Source: Clostridium drakei (GTDB lineage: Bacteria; Bacillota; Clostridia; Clostridiales; Clostridiaceae). From it: a stretch of DNA of 64,000 bases. The stretch covers positions 62,001 through 126,000 of the forward strand of contig NZ_JIBU02000008.1 in NCBI RefSeq assembly GCF_000633595.2, given 5' to 3'. Made by a program: the position numbers and the translations under genes. Below the pieces are notes generated by a model. That model saw only the letters and a list, made by a program, of their open reading frames with translations. It was not told the DNA's origin and ran no database searches. Positions 52,296 through 59,793 of this stretch are shown piece by piece; positions within the stretch are counted from its first letter, which is position 1; each line of letters starts with the position of its first letter.

Positions 52296-53885
52296 ATGGA
52301 AGAGAAGGATAAGGTATCATTAAATAGTTGGTTATCATTATGCGTAGTTGTAATTGGTACATTTATGTCTATATTAGACAGTACTATAGTTAATATTGCT
52401 CTTCCTAAGATGATGACTGTTTTTGGAATGCCCATGGATGATGCAAAATGGATACTTACAGCTTATTCATTGGCGCTTGGAGCAATTATACCACTTACAG
52501 GATATGTACAAGATATATTTGGATCTAAAAGGGTGTATATGTTTGCTCTGTCAATGTTTACTTTTGGATCGCTGCTTTGTGGATTTGCATGGAACAGTGC
52601 ATCCATGATAGCATTCCGTGTAATTCAAGCTATTGGCGGTGGTATGATAATGCCAATAGGAATGAGTATAATATATGAGATATTTCCTAGAAAAAAAATA
52701 GGATTAGCATTGGGTGTTTGGGGAATAGCAGCAATGGCAGCACCTGCCATAGGACCGACCTTAGGTGGATATATTATTGAAAAGCTAGATTGGAGACTTA
52801 TTTTTAATGTTAATGTTCCTATAGGAATAATAGGAGTAGTACTTGCAGGTATTTTATTAAAGGGAACAAAAATTCAAAAATTCAAACCCTTTGATATAGT
52901 AGGATTTTTATCTTCTACCATTGGTTTAGTAAGTGTATTGTATGTTTTTGGAGAAGGTTCTTCAATTGACTGGACTCAAATTCATAATCCTATTCTTATG
53001 ACCTTGGGGTGTTTAAGTTTAGTATTATTTGTAGTAAATGAACTTACTCATCCAGACCCTTTATTAGACTTGAAAGTGTTTAAATTATTTGATTTTAGTT
53101 TAAGCTTAATTATAACTAGTGTTTTATCTTTGGCAATGATGGGAGGAATGTATGTATTACCATTATTCCTTCAAAATATAAGGGGTTATACAGCTATGGA
53201 GACAGGTATGATTATGTTCCCATCAGCTATTGTAGTTGGTATTTTAATGCCTATAAGTGGTAATTTGTTTGACAAATTTGGAGCAAAGCCAATTGTTATA
53301 CCTGGACTTGTAATATTGGCAATAAGTTCTATTGAGCTTTCAACTGCAATAAATATGAATTCAAGCAGAGAACATATAATATTCATTACTTGCCTAAGAT
53401 CAGTGGGAATGGGGCTTGCAATGATGCCAATTAGTACAGCAGGAATGAATGTAATACCAACAAAATTAGTTGGAAGAGCATCAGCGCTTAATAACACCAT
53501 AAGGCAGGTGGCAAGTGCTCTTAGCATAACTATAATGTCAACCTTAATACAGAGTAAAACAAATTATAACTATTTAAAATTAGCTGAACAAGTAAATAAT
53601 TACAATCAAACAGCTATTAATACTATTAGTACATTGACAAAATCATACATGCATTCAGGTTTATCACAAGGAGCAGCAAAAGTTTCTGCAGTAGCCTATT
53701 TAAGTAAAATGTTGCAAGGACAGGCAACTTTAGATGCTATGGGATATGCTGTTGCTGTAACTGCATTTGCAGTATTAGCAGCAATAATTTTAACTTTACT
53801 TATGAGAAGTAAAGATTCAATTAAAAAACAAGATAAGGAAGGTGAACGTAATGATGCAAAAGGAGGAGTTGTCATGTCCGAATAA
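52296..53885 (+). CDS. DHA2-family (EmrB/QacA) MFS drug efflux permease
   Basis: This 529-residue, 14-helix drug:H+ antiporter shows motif D1 LDSTIVNIALPKMM, motif A-like GYVQDIFGSKRVYMFALSMF, motif C GIAAMAAPAIGPTLGGYI, and the second motif A SGNLFDKFGAKP. GAGGTGAGG precedes the start. With two adaptors upstream and a MarR regulator downstream it forms a multidrug efflux operon. Substrates unknown. Confidence 0.95.
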   Translation: MEEKDKVSLNSWLSLCVVVIGTFMSILDSTIVNIALPKMMTVFGMPMDDAKWILTAYSLALGAIIPLTGYVQDIFGSKRVYMFALSMFTFGSLLCGFAWNSASMIAFRVIQAIGGGMIMPIGMSIIYEIFPRKKIGLALGVWGIAAMAAPAIGPTLGGYIIEKLDWRLIFNVNVPIGIIGVVLAGILLKGTKIQKFKPFDIVGFLSSTIGLVSVLYVFGEGSSIDWTQIHNPILMTLGCLSLVLFVVNELTHPDPLLDLKVFKLFDFSLSLIITSVLSLAMMGGMYVLPLFLQNIRGYTAMETGMIMFPSAIVVGILMPISGNLFDKFGAKPIVIPGLVILAISSIELSTAINMNSSREHIIFITCLRSVGMGLAMMPISTAGMNVIPTKLVGRASALNNTIRQVASALSITIMSTLIQSKTNYNYLKLAEQVNNYNQTAINTISTLTKSYMHSGLSQGAAKVSAVAYLSKMLQGQATLDAMGYAVAVTAFAVLAAIILTLLMRSKDSIKKQDKEGERNDAKGGVVMSE

Positions 53886-54339
53886 CGAATTGGCATCAGA
53901 ACAGTCTGATAAAATAATTGAAATAATTAAAAGCGTTCAAAAAACTCTTAGATGTAAGTTTAATGAATGTGCAAAAAAATATGGATTTACAGCACCACAG
54001 CTTGCAGTTATAGTACATTTATACAAAATGCCAGGTATAACTCTTCATGAATTAAGTAATCATTTAATGCTTACTAAAAGTACAGTTTCAGGTATTGTAG
54101 ATAGACTGTCAAAACAAGGGGTAGTAGTTAGAGAAATACCTAAAAATAATCGTAGAACTGTGAAATTATCTATTGAGGAGAACTTTAAAAACAATAATGA
54201 TATAGATAGTATGAAGAAAGAATTTATTTCTCATATAATATCCGATGCAGTTAAAAATATGGATGCAGAAAAGGTTGATAAAATTATATATGGATTGCAG
54301 GAGTTCAGTTTGTTATTACAAAATAGTAAATGTGAATAA
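53851..54339 (+). CDS. MarR-family transcriptional regulator
   Basis: This 162-residue winged-helix regulator contains YGFTAPQLAVIVHLYKMPGI, LHELSNHLMLTKSTVSGIVD and RLSKQGVVVREIPKNNRRTV, the MarR recognition helix and wing. The start is ATG 53851 after AAGGAAGGTGA; the gene therefore overlaps the end of the pump gene by 35 bases, in another frame. As last gene of the operon it would feed back on the promoter at 50552. Confidence 0.9.
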   Translation: MMQKEELSCPNNELASEQSDKIIEIIKSVQKTLRCKFNECAKKYGFTAPQLAVIVHLYKMPGITLHELSNHLMLTKSTVSGIVDRLSKQGVVVREIPKNNRRTVKLSIEENFKNNNDIDSMKKEFISHIISDAVKNMDAEKVDKIIYGLQEFSLLLQNSKCE

Positions 54340-54354
54340 TTTATTTTTTTACCA

Positions 54355-54383
54355 TTGATAATTATTTATGAATGTGGTATAGT
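54355..54383 (+). promoter_or_regulatory. Promoter for the small zinc-ribbon gene
   Basis: TTGATA (54355-54360) and TATAGT (54378-54383) with a 17-base spacer. Confidence 0.75.
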
Positions 54384-54411
54384 AAATGAGTAATGTAAAT
54401 AAAACAATTAC

Positions 54412-54451
54412 AAAAAGAGATTTAATACGGTTAACAACATTTCCTCTTTTT
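54412..54451 (+). promoter_or_regulatory. Hairpin in the 5' leader of the zinc-ribbon gene
   Basis: AAAAAGAG (54412-54419) pairs with CTCTTTTT (54444-54451). It lies downstream of the promoter at 54355, so it is in the transcribed leader, where it could act as an attenuator or simply terminate transcripts of the marR operon. Confidence 0.45.
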
Positions 54452-54513
54452 AGGAACATAGTTTAGATCAGTTTTTAAATCTTAATATTAAAATTAAAAG
54501 GAGAGATGTTGAA

Positions 54514-54672
54514 ATGGCAGATAAGACAATAGTTTGTAAAGACTGTGGAAAAGACTTCATATTCACTGAAGGAGAACAAGAATTCTACAAAGAAAAAGGA
54601 TTTGAAAATGAACCACAAAGATGTCCTGATTGTAGAAGAGCTAGAAAACAACAAAGAGGATTCAGAAAGTAG
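54514..54672 (+). CDS. Small zinc-ribbon protein
   Basis: This 52-residue protein starts MADKTIVCKDCGKDFIFTEG and continues EQEFYKEKGFENEPQRCPDC, then RRARKQQRGFRK. The two CxxC pairs form a zinc knuckle of the probable-zinc-ribbon type widely present in Firmicutes (sometimes mislabelled cytochrome c551). The basic end suggests nucleic-acid or ribosome binding, unproven. AAAAGGAGAGATG supplies the ribosome binding site. It has its own promoter and terminator. Confidence 0.88.
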   Translation: MADKTIVCKDCGKDFIFTEGEQEFYKEKGFENEPQRCPDCRRARKQQRGFRK

Positions 54673-54690
54673 TATAAATTTGTACTATAC

Positions 54691-54723
54691 ACCCTATAAG
54701 AATTAATTCTTATAGGGTTTTTG
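54691..54723. terminator. Terminator after the zinc-ribbon gene
   Basis: ACCCTATAAGAATT pairs perfectly with AATTCTTATAGGGT, followed by TTTTT; the convergent btu operon could use it too. Confidence 0.88.
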
Positions 54724-54737
54724 ATTTTTGTAAAATT

Positions 54738-55529
54738 TTACACATTACCAATAGGAATTATATATGGTTTACCTGTCACAGGATTTTTTATCATACACAT
54801 ATTTATATTGTAAACTTTTTTAATATTTTGTTCTGTAAGGACTTCTTCTGGAATTCCTTGAAAAGAAATTGAACCTTTATTTACTAAAATTAGATAGTCA
54901 CTGTACTGTGCTGCTAAATTTAGATCATGAAGTACAGCTATAATAGTTACTTTTTTGCTTAAAGATTTAATGGTGTCTAGGATTTCAATTTGATGCTGTA
55001 TATCAAGATGAGATATAGGTTCATCTAATAGTATAATATCAGTATCCTGCGCTAGTGCTCTTGCAATAACAACTCTTTGTTGTTCTCCTCCACTTAATTG
55101 GTTTATACACTTATCATGAAAATGCCAAGTATTAGTTATTTTCATTGCATTTTTGGCAATATCATAGTCTTTTTTTGATTCTTCTCTAAATCTAGAAATG
55201 TAAGGAGCTCTTCCCATAAGCACAATATCTAAAGCAGAAAAATCAAAATCTGAAATAGTATTTTGAGGTACTACAGCAAGCTTTTTAGCTAGAGCTTTAT
55301 TTTTGAAGTCTATAACATCCTTATTTTCTATAAAAATGGTTTTTTTCTCAGCTTCTAAAGTTTTTCCAAGTTTTTTTAATAATGTGGTTTTTCCAGAACC
55401 ATTTGGTCCTAAAATGCTATAAAATTTATTTTTTTCAAAGTTTATGTTAATATTGTGAAGCACTTCATTGTTTTCAAAACTGCAGCTTAAATTATTAACT
55501 CTAATTTCAGGAAAATCTATGGCTTCCAT
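54738..55529 (-). CDS. btuD: Cobalamin ABC transporter ATP-binding protein
   Basis: This 263-residue FecE/BtuD-type ATPase has Walker A GPNGSGKTTLLKK, QLSGGEQQRVVIARALAQDT (signature), IILLDEPISHLDIQHQ (Walker B plus D-loop) and VLHDLNLAAQYSDY (switch His), all in the form typical of siderophore/B12 importers. Its start overlaps the permease stop by one base. The B12 riboswitch at the head of the operon supports cobalamin as the cargo. Confidence 0.92.
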   Translation of the reverse strand: MEAIDFPEIRVNNLSCSFENNEVLHNININFEKNKFYSILGPNGSGKTTLLKKLGKTLEAEKKTIFIENKDVIDFKNKALAKKLAVVPQNTISDFDFSALDIVLMGRAPYISRFREESKKDYDIAKNAMKITNTWHFHDKCINQLSGGEQQRVVIARALAQDTDIILLDEPISHLDIQHQIEILDTIKSLSKKVTIIAVLHDLNLAAQYSDYLILVNKGSISFQGIPEEVLTEQNIKKVYNINMCMIKNPVTGKPYIIPIGNV

Positions 55530-56581
55530 TACATCACCTTCTTTTTTGATTTAATTAAGAGATATATAAAATAAGGAGCTCCAAATAAAGCGGTTATAGC
55601 ACCTACAGGTATTTCAGCTGGAGAAGCTATTGTTCTTGCCAAAGTATCTGAAATTACCATAAATGCAGCTCCAAAAACCAATGAAAAAGGAATCAGAATT
55701 TTATTATCTGGACCTAAAAGTATTCTCACTGCATGAGGTATAATAAGCCCAACGAAACCTATTATTCCACTTACAGATACACAAGCAGCAACAATCATAG
55801 AAGAAACAATGAGAACTATTCTTTTTACATTGTCAACTTCTATACCTAAGCTTCTAGCAGTATCATCGCCTGTGAGTATTATGTTTAAATCCTTTGAAAG
55901 AGCTATTATTATAAAAATGCCAATACACAAAAAAGGTAGCAGCAAAAGGATTTCATTGTAGTTTGCAGCAGAAACACTTCCCATTGTCCAAAAAACAATT
56001 TTTTCAACTTCATTTCTGTTAAATACCATAATAACAGAAATAAGAGAAGATAAAAGGAAGCTTACAGATATACCTGCTAAAAGAAGGGTATTAGTAGGTA
56101 TTTTGTTTTTTACCCTAGCAATGTTATATACAAGTATAGTAGTTAAGATTGAACCTATAAATGCTGTTATTGTAATTGAAGCTGATCCTAAAAAGGAATT
56201 TTCTAATTTCAATACAAATCCAAGTGCAGCTCCAAGGGCCGCACCAGAGGATATACCAAGAATATAAGGATCTGCCATTGGATTTTTAAATATTGCCTGA
56301 AAAGAGGCACCAACTATGGAAAGTCCCATACCAATAAGAGCTGAAAGAAATATCCTAGGCAGTCTAATTTTAAGTATTATAAGAGTATGATTTTTAGGTA
56401 TTTCAGATATTGAAGCAAAATTATTTAAAAATGGTATTTTGCTTAAGATTACATTTAAGGTTTCAGTAAAGGCTATATTTGCTGTTCCAAAAGTGCTGGA
56501 TAACAGCATTATGCAGAATAACAAAACTATGCTTATTGGAAACATAAATCTTATTATTTTTTTCTTATCATTTAAATTCAT
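55529..56581 (-). CDS. btuC: Cobalamin ABC transporter permease
   Basis: This 350-residue FecCD/BtuC-type permease has about ten helices. Signatures are LRLPRIFLSALIGMGLSIVG, NPMADPYILGISSGAALGAA, SLGIEVDNVKR, GIIGFVGLIIPHAVRILLGP and ISDTLARTIASPAEIPVGAI, the last containing the cytoplasmic coupling helix. It couples to the ATPase downstream and the binding protein upstream in a three-gene operon. Confidence 0.93.
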   Translation of the reverse strand: MNLNDKKKIIRFMFPISIVLLFCIMLLSSTFGTANIAFTETLNVILSKIPFLNNFASISEIPKNHTLIILKIRLPRIFLSALIGMGLSIVGASFQAIFKNPMADPYILGISSGAALGAALGFVLKLENSFLGSASITITAFIGSILTTILVYNIARVKNKIPTNTLLLAGISVSFLLSSLISVIMVFNRNEVEKIVFWTMGSVSAANYNEILLLLPFLCIGIFIIIALSKDLNIILTGDDTARSLGIEVDNVKRIVLIVSSMIVAACVSVSGIIGFVGLIIPHAVRILLGPDNKILIPFSLVFGAAFMVISDTLARTIASPAEIPVGAITALFGAPYFIYLLIKSKKKVM

Positions 56582-56605
56582 AACTAAATCCCTTCTATAA
56601 GTGCG

Positions 56606-57559
56606 TTATTTAAAGGCATCAGGATGGATTATCTTGGCTAAAGCTTCTAAACCATCAGCTAATCTAGGACCCTGCCTATTAATAATATCTTCATCAATTT
56701 CAAAAAGTTTATTCTTTTTTATGGCATCCAGATCCTTATATCCTTCTTGCAGCTTAATTTCATTTTTTGAATTAAATTTATTAGAACATATAATTATATC
56801 TGGATTTTTTTCAATAAGCTTTTCTAAACTATATTTCCAGCCAGTTACATCGGAAGCAGTATTTTTCCCACCAGCTGTAATGATCATTGTGTCTATAAAG
56901 GTATCTTTACCAGCAGTGAAATCACCACTTTTACCAAAGCTTACTACATAATAAGTACTTGGAGTGCCTTTGCCTTTGATTTTTTCTTTTACATAATCAA
57001 CTTTTTTTGTCATATCAGAAACTATAGTATTAGCCTTATCGTTGGAATTAAGAATTTTACCTACATTTCTTATAATGTCATAAGTACTTTGAAAACTTTC
57101 AGGACCAGAAAACATTACAACCTTTATATTAAGCTCCTCTAATTTTTTTAAATCCTCTTCTTTAAAGTGATTAGAAGCTATGACTATATCAGGTTTTAAA
57201 CTAGTTATTTTTTCAATATTAGGATTTGTAAGACCTCCAATAGATTGAATTTTACTAGCTTCTTTAGGATATGTACAAAAATCAGTTCTTCCTATTAAGG
57301 TGTTCTCTTTGTTAAGAGCATAAATGGTTTCTGTAATATTAGGTGCTACAGATATAACCTTTGTAGGCTCCTTTTCTATAGTTACTTCTCTATTAAGTGA
57401 GTCCTTTATTTTAAGTGGATAAGTAGTATTTTTTACTGATTCAACTTGTTTTTTATCTTCATTTGAAGAAGTAGAGTTGTTTTTATTGCATCCAATTACT
57501 GAAAAAGCAAATAGGAAAACAATAAGTAAAATAAAAGATGTTTTTTTCAATTTATGCAT
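56606..57559 (-). CDS. btuF: Cobalamin-binding lipoprotein of the ABC importer
   Basis: This 317-residue protein is a class III substrate-binding lipoprotein: signal and lipobox FAFSVIGCNK, then SLNREVTIEKEPTKVISVAP, NITETIYALNKE, SIGGLTNPNIEKITSLKPDI, a rigid backbone helix in the middle, and RQGPRLADGLEALAKIIHPD. It captures corrinoid outside the cell and delivers it to BtuC. GGGGGAATAG precedes the ATG. It is first in the operon, directly behind the B12 riboswitch. Confidence 0.92.
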   Translation of the reverse strand: MHKLKKTSFILLIVFLFAFSVIGCNKNNSTSSNEDKKQVESVKNTTYPLKIKDSLNREVTIEKEPTKVISVAPNITETIYALNKENTLIGRTDFCTYPKEASKIQSIGGLTNPNIEKITSLKPDIVIASNHFKEEDLKKLEELNIKVVMFSGPESFQSTYDIIRNVGKILNSNDKANTIVSDMTKKVDYVKEKIKGKGTPSTYYVVSFGKSGDFTAGKDTFIDTMIITAGGKNTASDVTGWKYSLEKLIEKNPDIIICSNKFNSKNEIKLQEGYKDLDAIKKNKLFEIDEDIINRQGPRLADGLEALAKIIHPDAFK

Positions 57560-57638
57560 TTTTCTATTCCCCCTAATTTAATTTTTTCATATGCAAAATA
57601 TTGACTTAATATAAGCATACTATGTAAGTAAAGCAACT

Positions 57639-57668
57639 AAAAAAGCCATTATCCAAACGAATAATGGT
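57639..57668 (-). terminator. Attenuator terminator of the B12 riboswitch
   Basis: Read on the minus strand, CCATTAT and ATAATGG pair around TCGTTTGG and are followed by CTTTTTT. Lying between the B12 aptamer and btuF, it is the likely expression platform. Confidence 0.85.
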
Positions 57669-57723
57669 TAAAAGCAAAAGCATGCTAATATTCCCTATCC
57701 GCGTAAGGTAAATCAATAACTAT

Positions 57724-57876
57724 AATTTTAGGCAGGTCTCCTGGCTAAGATTCATCATATATTAAGGCCTTCCCCATTACTGAGTGGCATAATATTAATA
57801 TACTCATCATTACAGTGGCGGGACCGCATAGGCTTTTAACCTATTTCCCTTTTAAACTCAATAAGTACCTAAAACT
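57724..57876 (-). promoter_or_regulatory. Cobalamin (B12) riboswitch
   Basis: The minus strand carries the B12-box AGCCAGGAGACCTGCC (57731-57746), GCCACTGTAATGATGAG (core), GCCACTCAGTAATGGGGAAGG, and a closing P1 in which CCTAAAA pairs with TTTTAGG. All are diagnostic of the adenosylcobalamin aptamer. High cobalamin should promote the terminator at 57639 and shut off btuFCD. Confidence 0.95.
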
Positions 57877-58019
57877 TTTATTAAATTAATTATAACACTA
57901 TTTTGAAAATATGACTGCTGAGTTAAAAAAGTTATATAAAAAACTATTGCATTTTATAAAAATATGGGGTAAAATTTCTTTGTAATAAGAACTTTTTTAA
58001 GAGAATATTGTTTAATGTT
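57877..58019. other. Divergent intergenic region between the two riboswitches
   Basis: The promoters for the btu operon (leftward) and the purine-riboswitch transcript (rightward) must lie here. No well-spaced pair stands out. Confidence 0.4.
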
Positions 58020-58092
58020 CACTTGTATAAATCTAGCAATATGGGCTGGATGTATCTACCGAGCTACCTTAAATAGTTGTAGGCTATAAGTG
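58020..58092 (+). promoter_or_regulatory. Guanine-class purine riboswitch aptamer
   Basis: P1 is CACTTGTA (58020-58027) with TATAAGTG (58085-58092), eight pairs with one G-U. P2 is CTAGC/GCTGG closing loop AATATGG, the purine L2 consensus. J2/3 is ATGTATCT, where U47 and U51 are kept and U48 is A. L3 reads ACCTTAAAT, also consensus. The specificity base (position 74) is C at 58084, so guanine or hypoxanthine is expected rather than adenine. The downstream gene is a FAD-dependent oxidoreductase about 210 bases away. Confidence 0.8.
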
Positions 58093-58130
58093 TATGTGCT
58101 TATTAAGGCTACAACTTTCATGCTTTTCTA
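58075..58130 (+). terminator. Hairpin overlapping the purine aptamer (competing structure)
   Basis: AGTTGTAG (58075-58082), which forms the 3' side of aptamer helix P3, pairs perfectly with CTACAACT (58109-58116), with inner ATAAG/CTTAT pairs. A weak T tract (TTCATGCTTTTC) follows. This hairpin and the aptamer cannot coexist, so ligand binding would prevent it. Confidence 0.55.
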
Positions 58131-58302
58131 TATTAAAATTTCCTTTAAATAAATGTGTGAAAGATGTAAAATTAAAGATGATCCATTTGAAAAAAATATC
58201 TAATGTTCGTTATGTAACGAACTAAATTGTTGACGAAAATGTAATAATATTTTCTTTATTAAGGGAAAAATAATTAATGATTTTGTAATGGAGATGATTA
58301 TT

Positions 58303-59703
58303 GTGAAGTATGATGTAATAATAGTAGGAGCTGGTCCATCAGGAATTTTTACTGCATTGGAGCTAGTTAGACAAAAATCTAATAAGAAAATTTTGATGAT
58401 TGAACAAGGAAGAAGTATAGATAAAAGATATTGTCCTAAAGAAAAAACAAAAAAATGTGTTTCATGTAAACCTTACTGTCATATAACAACTGGTTTTTCA
58501 GGAGCAGGTGCATTTTCAGATGGAAAATTATCATTAAGCTATGAAGTTGGAGGAGAACTGCCAAGTTTAATAGGAGCTGATAGAGCTCAAGAACTTATAG
58601 AATATACAGATAAAATTTATCTTGAGTTTGGTGCAGACACTAAGGTAGAAGGATTAGAAAATACTGAAGCAGTTAAGGCAATTAGAATAAAAGCTATAGA
58701 AGCAGGTCTTAAATTAGTAGATTGTCCTATAAGACATTTAGGAACAGAAAAGGCACAAGAGATATATTTAAAAATACAGAAGTATCTCTTAGATTCTGGA
58801 ATAGAAATTAAGTTTGATACTGTAGTTGAAGATTTGATCATTGAGGATAAAATAGCAAAAGGCATAAAAATAGCTGATTCACAAACTAAAACTAAAAAAG
58901 AAGATTTGTATGGTGATAATATAATAGTAGCAGCAGGTAGAAAAGGAGCAGACTGGCTTAAAGATATGTGCATAAAACATGAAATAAGTCATTCAGCTGG
59001 TACTGTAGATATAGGCGTTCGTGTTGAAATTAGAAATGAAGTCATGGAGAAAGTAAATAACGTTTTATACGAATCAAAGCTTATAGGATATCCAGCACCT
59101 TTCAAAAATAAAGTTAGAACTTTTTGTCAAAATCCTGGAGGTTTTGTAAGTCAGGAGAACTATGACAATAACTTAGCAATAGTCAATGGACATTCTTATA
59201 AAGAAAGAAAATCTGATAATACTAACTTAGCTATATTGAGTTCACATAATTTTTCAGAACCTTTTAACCAACCTATAGAGTATGGAAAAAAAGTAGCTGA
59301 ATTAGTTAATATGTTAGGTAATGGAAGAATACTAGTTCAAAGATATGGAGACATATTAGATGGAAAGAGAACCTGGCAGAAGGAATTAGATCAGACAAAT
59401 ATAAAACACACCTTGCCAGATGCTGTAGCTGGAGATTTAACTTCTGCTATTCCATACAGACCAATGATTAATATTTTAAACTTTATAAAAGCTATGAATA
59501 TAGTTGTACCAGGTTTTGCGAGCGTTGAAACTTTATTATATGGTCCAGAAATAAAGTTTTATAGTAACAAGATAAATTTAAATGACAAATTTGATACTAA
59601 TATAAAAGGACTTCACTGCTTAGGAGACTCCAGTGGATGGACGAGAGGTTTAATGATGGCGTCTATTATGGGAGTGCTTATGGGGAAAATATTAGAGAGT
59701 TAA
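58303..59703 (+). CDS. FAD-dependent oxidoreductase (NAD(FAD)-utilising dehydrogenase family)
   Basis: This 466-residue flavoprotein opens with the dinucleotide-binding motif KYDVIIVGAGPSGIFTALEL. A Cys-rich stretch (RYCPKEKTKKCVSCKPYCHI) follows, then TGFSGAGAFSDGKLSLSYEV, characteristic of this uncharacterised dehydrogenase family. VDIGVRVEIRNEVM and PGFASVETLLYGPEIKFYSN lead to a C-terminal FAD motif LHCLGDSSGWTRGLMMASIM. The GTG at 58303 is preferred because GGAGATGA lies just upstream; the ATG at 58288 precedes that site. Its substrate is unknown. A purine riboswitch upstream hints at a purine-linked role. Confidence 0.88.
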   Translation: MKYDVIIVGAGPSGIFTALELVRQKSNKKILMIEQGRSIDKRYCPKEKTKKCVSCKPYCHITTGFSGAGAFSDGKLSLSYEVGGELPSLIGADRAQELIEYTDKIYLEFGADTKVEGLENTEAVKAIRIKAIEAGLKLVDCPIRHLGTEKAQEIYLKIQKYLLDSGIEIKFDTVVEDLIIEDKIAKGIKIADSQTKTKKEDLYGDNIIVAAGRKGADWLKDMCIKHEISHSAGTVDIGVRVEIRNEVMEKVNNVLYESKLIGYPAPFKNKVRTFCQNPGGFVSQENYDNNLAIVNGHSYKERKSDNTNLAILSSHNFSEPFNQPIEYGKKVAELVNMLGNGRILVQRYGDILDGKRTWQKELDQTNIKHTLPDAVAGDLTSAIPYRPMINILNFIKAMNIVVPGFASVETLLYGPEIKFYSNKINLNDKFDTNIKGLHCLGDSSGWTRGLMMASIMGVLMGKILES

Positions 59704-59726
59704 AAAGTAACTTTTTTAGATGACAG

Positions 59727-59771
59727 AGGACAATGAAGAATGATTTTTAATAATCATCTTCATTGTCCTTT
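59727..59771. terminator. Bidirectional terminator
   Basis: GAGGACAATGAAGA...AATGATT pairs with AATCAT...CTTCATTGTCCTTTT, between convergent genes. Confidence 0.85.
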
Positions 59772-59793
59772 TAAAATTAAATGTTGATTTTTT

